From JAFDBW01 sp963825575 (lineage in GTDB: Bacteria; Desulfobacterota; Desulfuromonadia; Desulfuromonadales; BM103), in assembly GCA_963825575.1 (NCBI GenBank), contig CAWGUB010000002.1, positions 30,574 to 94,573 on the forward strand: DNA of 64,000 nucleotides, given 5' to 3'. Of the stretch, positions 35,420 to 44,001 are shown in pieces. Within the stretch, counting starts at the first letter, position 1. Every line of letters starts with the position of its first letter. The notes under the pieces are model-generated. The model was not told the DNA's origin, searched no databases, and was given only the letters and a program-made list of their open reading frames with translations. The position numbers and the translations under genes were made by a program.

Positions 35420-35588
35420 GGCCGCGAAGGCACGAAGGCTCTAAGGTTGTTTTTGTTTCTCGAGTTGTTTGGTGGGGCACCAAAGACAGAGGCTCCAAAC
35501 CTGCATTCACGTAACGTGTTGGGGAAAGTAGCCAAAGACATCATCCTGCCCCAGGTTCTCCTGGCGACTTCGTGTCTTGGTGGCCAAT
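35420..35588. repeat. Inverted-repeat-bounded intergenic element
   Basis: The hypD-hypE gap starts with GGCCGCGAAGGCACGAAGG and ends with CTTCGTGTCTTGGTGGCCA, imperfect reverse complements (about three mismatches in 19). This resembles a small non-coding dispersed element inserted between two genes that are usually adjacent. No coding frame is convincing inside. Confidence 0.45.
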
Positions 35589-35600
35589 CTGAGGTTTTCT

Positions 35601-36509
35601 GTGCAACAACCGCTCGTATTCGATATCAAGCGTTATTCGATCAATGACGGTCCCGGAATCCGTGTCACGATTTTCCTCAAGGGGTGTCCGCTGAATTGCC
35701 AGTGGTGCCACAACCCTGAAAGCATCTCGCCCAAAATTCAAAAGCTCTTTACCGCCAGCAAATGCATTGGCTGCGGAGAGTGCTGCCGTATCTGCCCGGT
35801 GCAGGCTTGTACCCTGACCGCTGGGGGGATCGTGACGGATGAGAAGCTCTGCACCCTTTGCGGCAAGTGCGCAGAAGTCTGTCCGACCCTGGCAACAGAG
35901 ATGTCCGGGCAGGATCTCTCTGTTGAAGAGCTCATCGAGATCATCGAAAAGGAACGGCCTTTTTTTGAACAGTCGGGCGGCGGGGTGACTTTTTCCGGTG
36001 GTGAACCTCTCCTCTATCCTGAGTTCCTGCTTGAGCTTCTCGATGCCTGTGGCAAGAAGAATATTCACAGCGCGATAGATACTTCGGGATACGTCAAGGG
36101 TGAAACCCTGCTCAGGGTTGCCAGACACACCGACCTTTTCCTTTACGATCTGAAGATGATTGACGCCGAAAGGCACAGGCATTTCACCGGCGTCGATAAC
36201 CAGCTGATTCTGCATAACCTGAAGGCCCTGGCAGAGACTGGTGCGGCGATCCAGGTACGGATCCCGCTGATCGGCGGTGTGAACGATGATCTGCAAAGCG
36301 TCAGGGCTTTTGCAGTCTATGTTGCCGGTCTGGCCGGTGTCAGCAAAGAGGTCAACCTGCTACCGTTCCATGATGTTGCCAGGGGGAAGGATATGAAGCT
36401 GGGCCGGGAACGTGATTTGAGCGCCCTGAAAGAGCCCGGGCCGGAAAGCGTTGCCCGCGCCCTGGAAATATTTAGTGAGCATGGCTTGGCTGCCAGTGTC
36501 GGGGGGTAA
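35601..36509 (+). CDS. hypE: Glycyl radical enzyme activase (radical SAM), HypE-type
   Basis: Installs the glycyl radical on HypD using S-adenosylmethionine. The 302-residue protein has the activase CxxxCxxC cluster motif (CPLNCQWC), then two ferredoxin-like [4Fe-4S] motifs (CIGCGECCRICPVQAC and CTLCGKCAEVCP), the GGE motif FSGGEPLLYP and a TIM-barrel core. The extra ferredoxin domain is typical of activases for HypD, glycerol and choline enzymes, not of PFL activase. GTG 35601 has GAGG six bases upstream; TTG 35577 is an alternative. Separated from hypD by a 190-base gap. Confidence 0.9.
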   Translation: MQQPLVFDIKRYSINDGPGIRVTIFLKGCPLNCQWCHNPESISPKIQKLFTASKCIGCGECCRICPVQACTLTAGGIVTDEKLCTLCGKCAEVCPTLATEMSGQDLSVEELIEIIEKERPFFEQSGGGVTFSGGEPLLYPEFLLELLDACGKKNIHSAIDTSGYVKGETLLRVARHTDLFLYDLKMIDAERHRHFTGVDNQLILHNLKALAETGAAIQVRIPLIGGVNDDLQSVRAFAVYVAGLAGVSKEVNLLPFHDVARGKDMKLGRERDLSALKEPGPESVARALEIFSEHGLAASVGG

Positions 36510-36513
36510 GTAT

Positions 36514-36566
36514 TATGCATAATCGCATATATATCTATCGTAAAAAACTCAATGCATATTCGCATA
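36514..36566. promoter_or_regulatory. Two candidate activator sites upstream of the P5C dehydrogenase gene
   Basis: TATGC-N6-GCATA at 36514-36529 and ATGC-N6-GCAT at 36552-36565, centres 37 bases apart. They share arms and spacer length with the palindrome before activator 1 and the site before the liv operon. They lie about 315 and 352 bases before the -12 element, with very AT-rich DNA between, which would favour looping. Confidence 0.6.
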
Positions 36567-36846
36567 TAAGTCTATCTTCTTCATAAATAACAGCAATATA
36601 TGTGCCTTTATTGTTCTTTTGCTAATGCACTTTGACATAATAAATTATTCTGTTAATCGTCTCTAAATCCCTTTTGCAATTCCTGTTCAAGAAAAAATCA
36701 TTATCTCTCTCTGTCCTGGTTTTTGTTCTCTGAAATATCTTCTCGTTAAAAATCTTTTTAAAAACAATCTGTTATAATTCTTTCACGATTTTTCAATAGA
36801 GCCTATTTATCAGTGGCTGCGCGACGTATGCACCTCTGGTGCAGGT

Positions 36847-36872
36847 AAGCAGGATGGCTTGGCATCCTGCTT
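36847..36872. promoter_or_regulatory. 10-bp inverted repeat overlapping the pruA sigma-54 promoter
   Basis: AAGCAGGATG and CATCCTGCTT are perfect reverse complements separated by six bases, and the right arm covers the -24 to -12 interval. No T run follows. It may be an operator for a repressor that blocks sigma-54 RNA polymerase. Confidence 0.45.
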
Positions 36873-36876
36873 GCTC
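36860..36876 (+). promoter_or_regulatory. Sigma-54 promoter of pruA-putA
   Basis: TGGCAT-N5-TTGCTC, a strong -24/-12 match. Predicted start near 36886, about 60 bases before the gene. The 429-base gap from 36510 holds this promoter, the upstream repeats, a TATAAT-like box at 36773-36778 without a good -35, and no gene. Confidence 0.8.
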
Positions 36877-36947
36877 TTACAGGCCATTAGAATCTTTCGG
36901 ATGTGAATCCTTAAACGATAAATAACCCGGTACGAAAGGTGATCGTC

Positions 36948-38591
36948 ATGAATCTGCTGAATAACGCCATACTCAAAGTTCCAACACCTGTCAACGAACC
37001 GATCAACAGTTACGCTCCAGGCACACCGGAGCGCGATCTGCTTAAGGCTGCGATTGCTGATATTGCTGCAAAAAAAGTAGAGATTCCCCTGATTATCGGT
37101 GGCAAGGAAGTCCGCACCGGCAATCTGGGCAAAGTGGTCATGCCGCACGACCATCAGCATGTTCTCGGTGAATATCACATTGCCGGGGAAAAAGAGATCA
37201 ACCTGGCGATCGAAGCAGCAATGGCTGCCAAGCCAGCCTGGGCAGCCCTGCGCTGGGAAGAACGCGCGGCGATCTTTCTCAAGGCGGCTGAGTTGTTAGC
37301 CGGCAGGTATCGCTACGTCATGAATGCAATCAGCATGCTCTCGACCAGCAAGACGGCCTATCAGGCAGAGATCGACGCGGCTTGCGAGTTGATCGATTTC
37401 CTGCGTTTCAACGTCTACTACGCACAGCAGGTCTATACCGATCAGCCGCTCTATTCACCGACAGGCATATGGAATTTTGTTCAGCAGCGTCCTCTGGAAG
37501 GCTTCATCTTTGCCGTTGCCCCGTTCAACTTCACTGCGATTGCCGGTAACCTGGCAACGTCCCCCGCGATCATGGGCAATACTGTATTCCTCAAGCCGGC
37601 ATCCTCCTGTGTGTACACACCGTACCTCTTCATGCAGATTCTCAGGGAAGCCGGTTTGCCGGACGGCGTCATCAACTTCGTGCCCGGGCCCGGTTCGATG
37701 GTCGGCAAAATGTGTCTCGATCATGCCGATCTCGGCGGCATTCACTTTACCGGTTCGACCGGAGTCTTTCACCAGATGTGGGAGACGGTCGGCAAGAATA
37801 TCGCCAGGTACAAGTCGTATCCGCGCATTGTCGGTGAGACCGGTGGCAAGGACTTCATCGTTGCTCACAAGAGTGCCGATGTCCGCAAGCTGGTTACCGG
37901 TATCGTCCGTGGCGCATTCGAGTTCCAGGGGCAGAAGTGCTCGGCGGCTTCGCGTGCTTATATCCCCGAATCGATCTGGGGCGAGGTGCGCAGAGAGCTC
38001 GAAACCGATGTCGCCCGAATCAAGATGGGCCCGACCAGTGATTTCACAAACTTCTTCAACGCCGTAATCGACAGGTCGGCCTATGCCACGATCACTGAAT
38101 ATATTGATTACGCAAAAGCTGCTGATGACGCCGAGATTGTTGCCGGTGGCGGTTACGACGACAGCAAGGGCTACTTCATCGAGCCGACCGTCATCCTGAC
38201 CAGCAACCCGCACTTCCGTACCCTGGAGGAGGAGATCTTCGGTCCGGTCATGACCATTTATGTGTACGAGGATGAAAAGTATGAAGAGACGCTCGACCTC
38301 TGCGACAAGACATCGATCTACGCCCTGACCGGCGCTGTGTTTGCGACCGAAAGGAGTGCGGTCAGTCTCGCTATGAGTAAACTGGAGAACGCCGCCGGCA
38401 ACTTCTATATCAATGACAAGCCGACCGGCGCCGTCGTCGGGCAGCAGCCGTTCGGTGGGGCCCGCGCGTCCGGTACCAATGACAAGGCCGGATCGTACCT
38501 GAATCTGCTCCGCTGGGTTTCGCCGCGCACGATCAAGGAAACCTTTGATGCCCCTGCAGACTTTGCTTACCCCTTCATGGACGCTGAATAA
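36948..38591 (+). CDS. pruA: L-glutamate gamma-semialdehyde (P5C) dehydrogenase
   Basis: Oxidises P5C/glutamate semialdehyde to glutamate with NAD+. The 547-residue aldehyde dehydrogenase is of the ALDH4 type: N-terminal PTPVNEPINSYAPGTPERDLL, cofactor region FTGSTGVF, general base Glu in VGETGGKDF and catalytic Cys in GQKCSAASRAY, and ending FGGARASGTNDKAGS. It receives P5C from HypD and from proline dehydrogenase encoded next. ATG 36948 follows AAAGG at nine bases. Its own sigma-54 promoter sits upstream. Confidence 0.95.
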   Translation: MNLLNNAILKVPTPVNEPINSYAPGTPERDLLKAAIADIAAKKVEIPLIIGGKEVRTGNLGKVVMPHDHQHVLGEYHIAGEKEINLAIEAAMAAKPAWAALRWEERAAIFLKAAELLAGRYRYVMNAISMLSTSKTAYQAEIDAACELIDFLRFNVYYAQQVYTDQPLYSPTGIWNFVQQRPLEGFIFAVAPFNFTAIAGNLATSPAIMGNTVFLKPASSCVYTPYLFMQILREAGLPDGVINFVPGPGSMVGKMCLDHADLGGIHFTGSTGVFHQMWETVGKNIARYKSYPRIVGETGGKDFIVAHKSADVRKLVTGIVRGAFEFQGQKCSAASRAYIPESIWGEVRRELETDVARIKMGPTSDFTNFFNAVIDRSAYATITEYIDYAKAADDAEIVAGGGYDDSKGYFIEPTVILTSNPHFRTLEEEIFGPVMTIYVYEDEKYEETLDLCDKTSIYALTGAVFATERSAVSLAMSKLENAAGNFYINDKPTGAVVGQQPFGGARASGTNDKAGSYLNLLRWVSPRTIKETFDAPADFAYPFMDAE

Positions 38592-38649
38592 AGGAGTTAG
38601 TGGGTGGCATGGCCGCCGACATCAACGTCGTTCATATATGGAGGAGTGA

Positions 38650-39564
38650 ATGTCAGTTTTCAATTTCCTGGTATCAAAAACAATCATGCATGTGCCCGGA
38701 CCGATTGTTGGCATCTTTGCCAGGGGTTATATCGCCGGTGAAGAACTCAAGCATGCGATCGAGGTCACCAGGGACCTGAACAGCAAAGGCATGATGGCGA
38801 CTATCGATATCCTTGGTGAGTTCATCAAAACCAGGGAGGAAGCGACCTATTTCAAGGAGCAGTGCCTGGAAATCCTGAAAGGCATCGACAGGGAAAAGCT
38901 GGACGCCAACCTGTCGCTGAAACCGACCCAGATGGGTCTGGAGCTCGACAAGGAGTTCGCTTTTGCCAACATCCGCGAGATTGTGGAGCTGGCCGCGGGG
39001 TTGAATAATTTCGTGCGCATCGATATGGAAGACCATACATGCACTGACCACACGATCGAGTTCTTCAGGCGTTTGCGCGAGGAGTTCACCGGCCACGTCG
39101 GCGTGGTCCTGCAATCCTACCTGCGTCGTACCCTTTATGACATCGATGGGTTAAGTGACGGACCGCTCAACTTCCGCCTCTGTAAAGGGATTTACAATGA
39201 ACCTCGCGAAGTCGCTTACAAGGAGATGGTCACCATCAACCGCAGTTTCGTCTGTTGCCTGGAAAAAATGTTTGAGAAGGATGCGTATGTCGGCATTGCC
39301 ACTCACGATGAAAAGCTGATTTTCGAATCGCTGTACCTGATCGACAAGTTCAATCTGAAACGTGAAGATTACGAATTCCAGATGCTGCTCGGTGTTGATC
39401 CGGAGCTGCGTGACCTGCTGGTCAAGGACGGACACCGTTTACGTGTATACGTGCCTTTCGGCAAGTCCTGGCTGCCGTACTCAAAACGACGCCTCAAGGA
39501 GAACCCCAGTATCGCGCAGCATGCCTTGCGACAGATGCTCGGTATGAAGTCCAAATCGGTCTGA
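38650..39564 (+). CDS. putA: Proline dehydrogenase, monofunctional
   Basis: FAD enzyme oxidising L-proline to P5C and passing electrons to the quinone pool. The 304-residue protein has the ProDH barrel with conserved VVLQSYLRRT, RLCKGIYNEPREVAYKE, and the C-terminal RVYVPFGKSWLPYSKRRLKENP that holds the substrate-binding arginines. It is a stand-alone enzyme of PutB type rather than the bifunctional PutA of enterobacteria, and pairs with the adjacent P5C dehydrogenase. GGAGGAG lies just before the ATG. A terminator follows. Confidence 0.94.
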   Translation: MSVFNFLVSKTIMHVPGPIVGIFARGYIAGEELKHAIEVTRDLNSKGMMATIDILGEFIKTREEATYFKEQCLEILKGIDREKLDANLSLKPTQMGLELDKEFAFANIREIVELAAGLNNFVRIDMEDHTCTDHTIEFFRRLREEFTGHVGVVLQSYLRRTLYDIDGLSDGPLNFRLCKGIYNEPREVAYKEMVTINRSFVCCLEKMFEKDAYVGIATHDEKLIFESLYLIDKFNLKREDYEFQMLLGVDPELRDLLVKDGHRLRVYVPFGKSWLPYSKRRLKENPSIAQHALRQMLGMKSKSV

Positions 39565-39586
39565 CCGAAAAGATAATCTCTGATGC

Positions 39587-39620
39587 AAAGGAGGATGTCA
39601 CTTGTTGGCATCCTCCTTTT
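39587..39620 (+). terminator. Rho-independent terminator of pruA-putA
   Basis: Eleven-base arms AAAGGAGGATG (39587-39597) and CATCCTCCTTT (39609-39619), ending in TTTT. Confidence 0.85.
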
Positions 39621-39654
39621 CGTGTATATGCAGGGGCTGAACTTGGGGACCTGA

Positions 39655-40998
39655 ATGACTATCACCCGACAAGCAACTCTGAACAGCATGTACCGTCTCT
39701 GGTGGCCGCTGGCCGCGACCTGGTTGATGATGGCCATCGAAGGCCCCTTCCTGGCTGCGGTGATTGCCCGGATGGGGGAGAGCGCCGTCAACCTGGCTGC
39801 TTACGGGGTGGCCTATGCGTTCGGTCTGATCACTGAAGCTCCGGTGATCATGCTTCTGAGTGCTTCTACCCGCCTGGCACGATCACGCGTTGATTACCTG
39901 CGTCTGCGTACTTTCTCGCTGATTCTTTGCGGTGCCGTCACCTTGCTGCTCGTGTTCCTGCTGTCGCCGCCGGTTTTTAATCCCTTGACATCCACTCTGC
40001 TGGGCTTGACAGATGACGTTGCCGCCCATGTGAGACAGGCTATGTGGCTGCTGCTGCCATGGCCGGCGGCGATCGGTATGCGCCGCTTCTACCAGGGGGT
40101 GCTGATTGCTCACCATCAGCCGGGCAGGGTGGCCGTCGGCACGACCACGCGACTGTTTGGTATGTCGATAACTGCCGGCCTGCTTTGGTCCTTCAGTAAT
40201 TTCCCGGGGGCGAGCCTGGGGGCCTGCGCCCTGAGCGCTGGCGTAGTGCTCGAGGCCTTGTCAACACGCTGGCTGGCCCGACAGGCAATCGGAGAATCGC
40301 TGCGAGAGAAAGATGATCGCGTCACCATGTCATCTTATACTGCCCTGGGCCGTTTCTACCTGCCATTGGCCATGACACCGCTGATCGGCCTGAGTGTTCA
40401 TCCCGTGGTAACCTTCTTTCTTGGCCATGGCAGCAGACCGCTTGAGTCTCTGGCGATCATGCCGGTCCTCTATTCTCTGACTTTCGTATTTCGTGCTCTG
40501 GGTCTTTCCTTTCCGGAGGTTGCCATCGCCACATTAAAGGATGGCAAAGAGAATCGTGCGGTAGTTCGGCGCTTCGCCCTTTACCTGGCTATCGGTCTGG
40601 GTGGTGGTTTGTCCTTGATTGCTTTTACCCCGTTGAATGTTTTCTGGTATGCAACAGTTTCCGGCTTGCCTGCCAACCTTGTGCAGTTAGCGATTCCGCC
40701 ACTGCAGATTATGGCACTATTCCCGGCATTGACGGTCGCAATCGGGTACCAGAGGGCGATATTGATCAATAACGGGGTGACCCTGCCGGTTACTGTCGCA
40801 ACCGCCATTGAAGCCTCCGGAATTTTTGTTGTTCTGGCCCTGCTGGTACGATACTCTCCTCTGCCGGGTGTGACGGCAGCAGCAATTGCTTATCTGCTGG
40901 GTCGACTCCTGGCTTTGTTGTATCTCTGCGGGCCGTGTGCTGCAGAACAGCGCAGGAAAGAAAGCACTGCGAAAGACTCACCGAGGAGTGATGGATGA
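39655..40998 (+). CDS. MATE-like multidrug/polysaccharide-flippase superfamily membrane protein
   Basis: A 447-residue protein with about twelve hydrophobic helices in two halves. The start (MYRLWWPLAATWLMMAIEGPFLAAVIARM) and central AMTPLIGLSVHPVVTFFLGHGS resemble MATE-fold exporters, including distant ANKH-like members. The substrate is unknown. The stop codon overlaps the start of the next permease gene by four bases (ATGA). It lies downstream of the putA terminator, so it is probably a separate unit. Confidence 0.75.
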   Translation: MTITRQATLNSMYRLWWPLAATWLMMAIEGPFLAAVIARMGESAVNLAAYGVAYAFGLITEAPVIMLLSASTRLARSRVDYLRLRTFSLILCGAVTLLLVFLLSPPVFNPLTSTLLGLTDDVAAHVRQAMWLLLPWPAAIGMRRFYQGVLIAHHQPGRVAVGTTTRLFGMSITAGLLWSFSNFPGASLGACALSAGVVLEALSTRWLARQAIGESLREKDDRVTMSSYTALGRFYLPLAMTPLIGLSVHPVVTFFLGHGSRPLESLAIMPVLYSLTFVFRALGLSFPEVAIATLKDGKENRAVVRRFALYLAIGLGGGLSLIAFTPLNVFWYATVSGLPANLVQLAIPPLQIMALFPALTVAIGYQRAILINNGVTLPVTVATAIEASGIFVVLALLVRYSPLPGVTAAAIAYLLGRLLALLYLCGPCAAEQRRKESTAKDSPRSDG

Positions 40999-41885
40999 GT
41001 AAAGAAGGCTCGATAGCGGGAGTCTGGTTTGTCCTGGGAGCTGCATTGCTCTGGGGGACCACCGGCACCGCCCAGGCTTTTGCCCCGAGTGGTTTCGACC
41101 CCAAGGTGATCGGCGCATTGCGCCTCCTGGTCGGTGGCATCGCTCTGCTGGGTCTGGCACTATATAGACGTGAACTGGGTCGGTTGAGGGACTGGAACTG
41201 GCTGCCGCTGTTTCTGGCCGCGGTTTTTACCGCAAGCTACCAGCTCTGCTTCTTTGCGGCCGTTGCCAGGACCGGAGTGGCAGTTGGTACGATTGTCGGT
41301 ATCGGCAGTGCTCCGGTGATCGGCGGGTTTCTCGCAAAGGTTTTCCGCGGCGAAACACTCAGCAGGCGCTGGATGATTGCCACGTCCCTGGCCATTGCCG
41401 GCTGCTGTCTGCTCAGCTTGAGTGGTGGTGAAGTTGCCATTGACCCGGTCGGCATTCTCCTGGCGGTCGGGGCCGGTGCTGCTTATGCGGCATATACGCT
41501 GATGATAAAGGGTTTGCTGGAGCAGCATTCCCCGAATGCCGTGATGGCTCTGGTGGTTTGTCTCGGGGCGGTTCTGCTTTCGCCCATGCTGGTCAACTGC
41601 GACCTGGACTGGTTGCTGCAATCCCGTTCGATCGGTGTCGTGATGCACCTCGGGTTGGCGACGATGGCACTTTCCTACTGGCTCTTTGCCCGCGGCCTGC
41701 AGACGGTACAGGTAGCGACCGCAGTCACCTTGTCGCTGGCCGAACCGATGACTGCGGCAACCCTGGGCATCATGGTGCTTGGTGAACAGCTCAATGCACA
41801 GGCCTTCACCGGGATCTGCCTGATCTTTGCCGGGTTGGTTGTGTTGATGTTAAGGCGTCCGATTGGCAATCGGGCCAGAGGGTAA
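40995..41885 (+). CDS. EamA/DMT superfamily permease
   Basis: A 296-residue protein with ten hydrophobic helices and EamA signatures in both halves (GAALLWGTTGTAQAFAPSGFDP and VTLSLAEPMTAATLGIMVLGEQL). Relatives include exporters of amino acids and toxic analogues. Translationally coupled to the preceding MATE-like gene, so the pair may move related compounds. A bidirectional terminator follows. Confidence 0.87.
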   Translation: MSKEGSIAGVWFVLGAALLWGTTGTAQAFAPSGFDPKVIGALRLLVGGIALLGLALYRRELGRLRDWNWLPLFLAAVFTASYQLCFFAAVARTGVAVGTIVGIGSAPVIGGFLAKVFRGETLSRRWMIATSLAIAGCCLLSLSGGEVAIDPVGILLAVGAGAAYAAYTLMIKGLLEQHSPNAVMALVVCLGAVLLSPMLVNCDLDWLLQSRSIGVVMHLGLATMALSYWLFARGLQTVQVATAVTLSLAEPMTAATLGIMVLGEQLNAQAFTGICLIFAGLVVLMLRRPIGNRARG

Positions 41886-41933
41886 TCCTCGAGGCCATCG
41901 AGACCCACTGTTGAACAGGGGCCTGTGCAATAT

Positions 41934-41966
41934 AAAAAAGCCCCCGATCCTGAGATTGGGGGCTTT
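41934..41966 (-). terminator. Bidirectional terminator between convergent permease and peptidase genes
   Basis: AAGCCCCCGATC and GATTGGGGGCTT (one G:T mismatch position) around a CTGA loop. The minus strand continues into CTTTTTTAT, serving the peptidase gene; the plus strand has a shorter TTT. Confidence 0.75.
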
Positions 41967-42007
41967 CGTCATCTTTAGATAGCAAGAAAACGGATTGATT
42001 CCTCTCT

Positions 42008-43318
42008 CTACTTGGCCGTCTTTGGCAGAAAGGACTCTATGTTGTTGGCAACCCAAACGGGATCAAACCATTCGATAGGGTTGACCGGGACACCGTCGAC
42101 TCTCACCTCAAAGTGAAGATGGTCACCAAAAGCCAGGCCCGTTTCTCCGGAGACAGCGATTGCCTCGCCTTTTCTTACCCGGTCCCCCTCTCGGACTTCA
42201 GCCTGATTGAGATGACCGTAAAGAGTGTGTAACCCATAGCCATGATCGATAATTACAACGTTGCCGTAAATGCCTATTTCTCCGACAAAAATTACCTTGC
42301 CGTGGTTGGCTGCGAAAATTTGAGTGTTGTTAATACCGGCAATATCAAGGCCCGTATGAACCTGTTGGCTGACAATCTCTGAATGGTATTTGTAGGTACG
42401 ATCATCGGCGAAACTGGCCTTCGTTGCGCCCTGGTTACGTAAGAATACCCCTTCCCAAAGTTTTTCCGGTTCTGTGTTTTGGCATAGTTGAACAATTTTC
42501 TGATAGTTCTCTTGTCGGGTTTTGTTGTTGATTTCGATGAATACATCCAGAGGGTTTCGGGTTGATGTCGCCATCATTTTATCTTTGACCGTTTCCAGGA
42601 AACTGTCCGTTAGTTCAATTTCACCTGAATGATAGGTCCACGAAGCTGTCCTCGATCCGGGTCTGATCTTTCTTAGGTTGCCAGCTTCATCAACAGCAAA
42701 AACTCTCGGTTTGAACTCATCCGCCTCAACGTAGTATGGATGTGCGTAAAAACTCAGGTACTTGTTTTGTCCCAGACCAAATGCCTTAAACTTTAAGTCC
42801 TCAAGAATGACACCCGTTTCAGCAGGCACTTCTCCAACTTCGTAGATAACGACACCTGTCCCACCACGCTTCATAGAAAGTGTGCCGCTCAAAATTGTCA
42901 GATTCGGCGCTTGCGCGTCGTAGGTCAATTCGATTGAATCACTTGCTTTATTTGCGATGATAGAGGTGTCAACCACGTTGACGGTAATCTTCATCTTTAA
43001 CGGCTCTGAATTGACAGCACATTTCTCAGGGTCAATCAGCAGGTCAAATGATTGTGTCCCAAGGTCTCTTGAGCAACGCTCTTCACCGGCACAGGAGCCA
43101 CCGGACAAAGTATAGCAGACTTCCTTTAAACCCTTGTCATCAGCGATATCAATTTTCAAGGTGTTATTTATCTTTGCGTTTTGCTCAACACCCCATGAGA
43201 TCACGGGAGGTTTTGTGTCTATATAAATATAAAAAGCGACAACACCGCATATAATAAGCACAGACAGTAGAGTTATTTTTCTCAAAGGTATCTCCTGTTC
43301 TTCTTTCTCGATGTTCAC
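42008..43318 (-). CDS. M23 family metallopeptidase, membrane-anchored
   Basis: A 436-residue protein with one N-terminal membrane helix (ITLLSVLIICGVVAFYIYI, about 14-32), a long periplasmic Ig-like region (about 35-300) and a C-terminal LytM/M23 domain (about 310-425). Zinc ligands are present: His and Asp in VHTGLDIAG, and HLHFEVRVDG; the central IDHGYGLHTLYGHL is intact. Probably a cell-wall endopeptidase or an envelope scaffold. It starts at GTG 43318 with AGGGG upstream. Base composition is more AT-rich than the neighbours. Confidence 0.88.
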   Translation of the reverse strand: MNIEKEEQEIPLRKITLLSVLIICGVVAFYIYIDTKPPVISWGVEQNAKINNTLKIDIADDKGLKEVCYTLSGGSCAGEERCSRDLGTQSFDLLIDPEKCAVNSEPLKMKITVNVVDTSIIANKASDSIELTYDAQAPNLTILSGTLSMKRGGTGVVIYEVGEVPAETGVILEDLKFKAFGLGQNKYLSFYAHPYYVEADEFKPRVFAVDEAGNLRKIRPGSRTASWTYHSGEIELTDSFLETVKDKMMATSTRNPLDVFIEINNKTRQENYQKIVQLCQNTEPEKLWEGVFLRNQGATKASFADDRTYKYHSEIVSQQVHTGLDIAGINNTQIFAANHGKVIFVGEIGIYGNVVIIDHGYGLHTLYGHLNQAEVREGDRVRKGEAIAVSGETGLAFGDHLHFEVRVDGVPVNPIEWFDPVWVANNIESFLPKTAK

Positions 43319-43405
43319 CAGTGCCCCTGGAAGTATACTCGGAATCGTAGGTATCGGAGCATCAAATATGAAGGTTTATTGGATTTTCAGCAACGACAAA
43401 CGTAT

Positions 43406-43443
43406 AAAAAAAGCCCCACAGCCAGGAGGGTGACTGCGGGGCA
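43406..43443 (-). terminator. Terminator-like hairpin, leftward
   Basis: GCCCC-A-CAG and CTG-C-GGGGC arms (43413-43421 and 43434-43442), followed on the minus strand by CTTTTTTTA. No convincing leftward gene lies upstream of it; it may insulate the peptidase gene from antisense transcription. Confidence 0.55.
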
Positions 43444-43741
43444 ACGGGTTCTATGGGTTTCTGCTTAGGAGGTAGGACTTGAAGAAATGTCCTGTTGGTC
43501 GATATCTTACCGATTTAGTCAGATATGTCAACAAAATAATTATACCCACCGATTTCCGGGTGGCAGGGCATCAATCGCAACAACCTATAGGGAGTTTATC
43601 TTGTTGGCTAAAGGATAAAAAGTTCCGCAAGATCTGGATTGAGTGTCAGATCCTCCAGGGAGAGACCTTTCAATATGGGCTCTAAAGTTTCCCAGCCGGG
43701 TTGTAAAAAAAATGGCACCTTGTGCGTTATTCCTGGATGCG

Positions 43742-43761
43742 ACGTACACATTTTTGTACGT
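43742..43761. promoter_or_regulatory. GTAC-N8-GTAC inverted repeat (candidate site for the NtrC-type regulator), site A
   Basis: ACGTAC and GTACGT arms around eight bases, with shared core GTACA..TTTTTGTAC. A near copy lies at 49887-49910. The centre is 75.5 bases before the last base of the -12 GC of the downstream sigma-54 promoter, exactly as at the second site. Confidence 0.75.
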
Positions 43762-43812
43762 TTTTGAGCTGCGAATTTTATAAAAAACAATAAATCAAGC
43801 TGGTTACATGTC

Positions 43813-43828
43813 TGGCATGGTAACTGCT
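43813..43828 (+). promoter_or_regulatory. Sigma-54 promoter of the envelope operon
   Basis: TGGCAT-N5-CTGCT, with GG and GC ten bases apart. Predicted start near 43839; the first gene begins at 44002. The 683-base gap from 43319 holds this promoter, site A, the leftward hairpin and two small frames (see rejected items), and no gene that I can support. Confidence 0.75.
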
Positions 43829-44001
43829 ATACATCTTATATCAGCCATCCCGACTATGGGCCAGACGGTATTGAGCGAGGGCCTTCAATCCTCTCCCGCT
43901 CCATTTATCAGTGACGGGGTTCTGTCGGCCGCACAAGAATGCGTCGTCAGGCTGATGATGAGCTTTTGTTCAAAATCAATCATTTAAAAGGGTTATGAGA
44001 T

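Noticed and set aside
39604..39620. TTGGCATCCTCC as a -24 element before the MATE-like gene
   Set aside because: No GC at -12 (TTTTC instead of TTGC); it is the right arm of the putA terminator.
43479..43790. Two small frames (plus 43479-43685, minus 43608-43790)
   Set aside because: No recognisable sequence; the minus frame runs through the GTAC activator site. The plus frame has a fair AGGAGG site before TTG but nothing else supports it.
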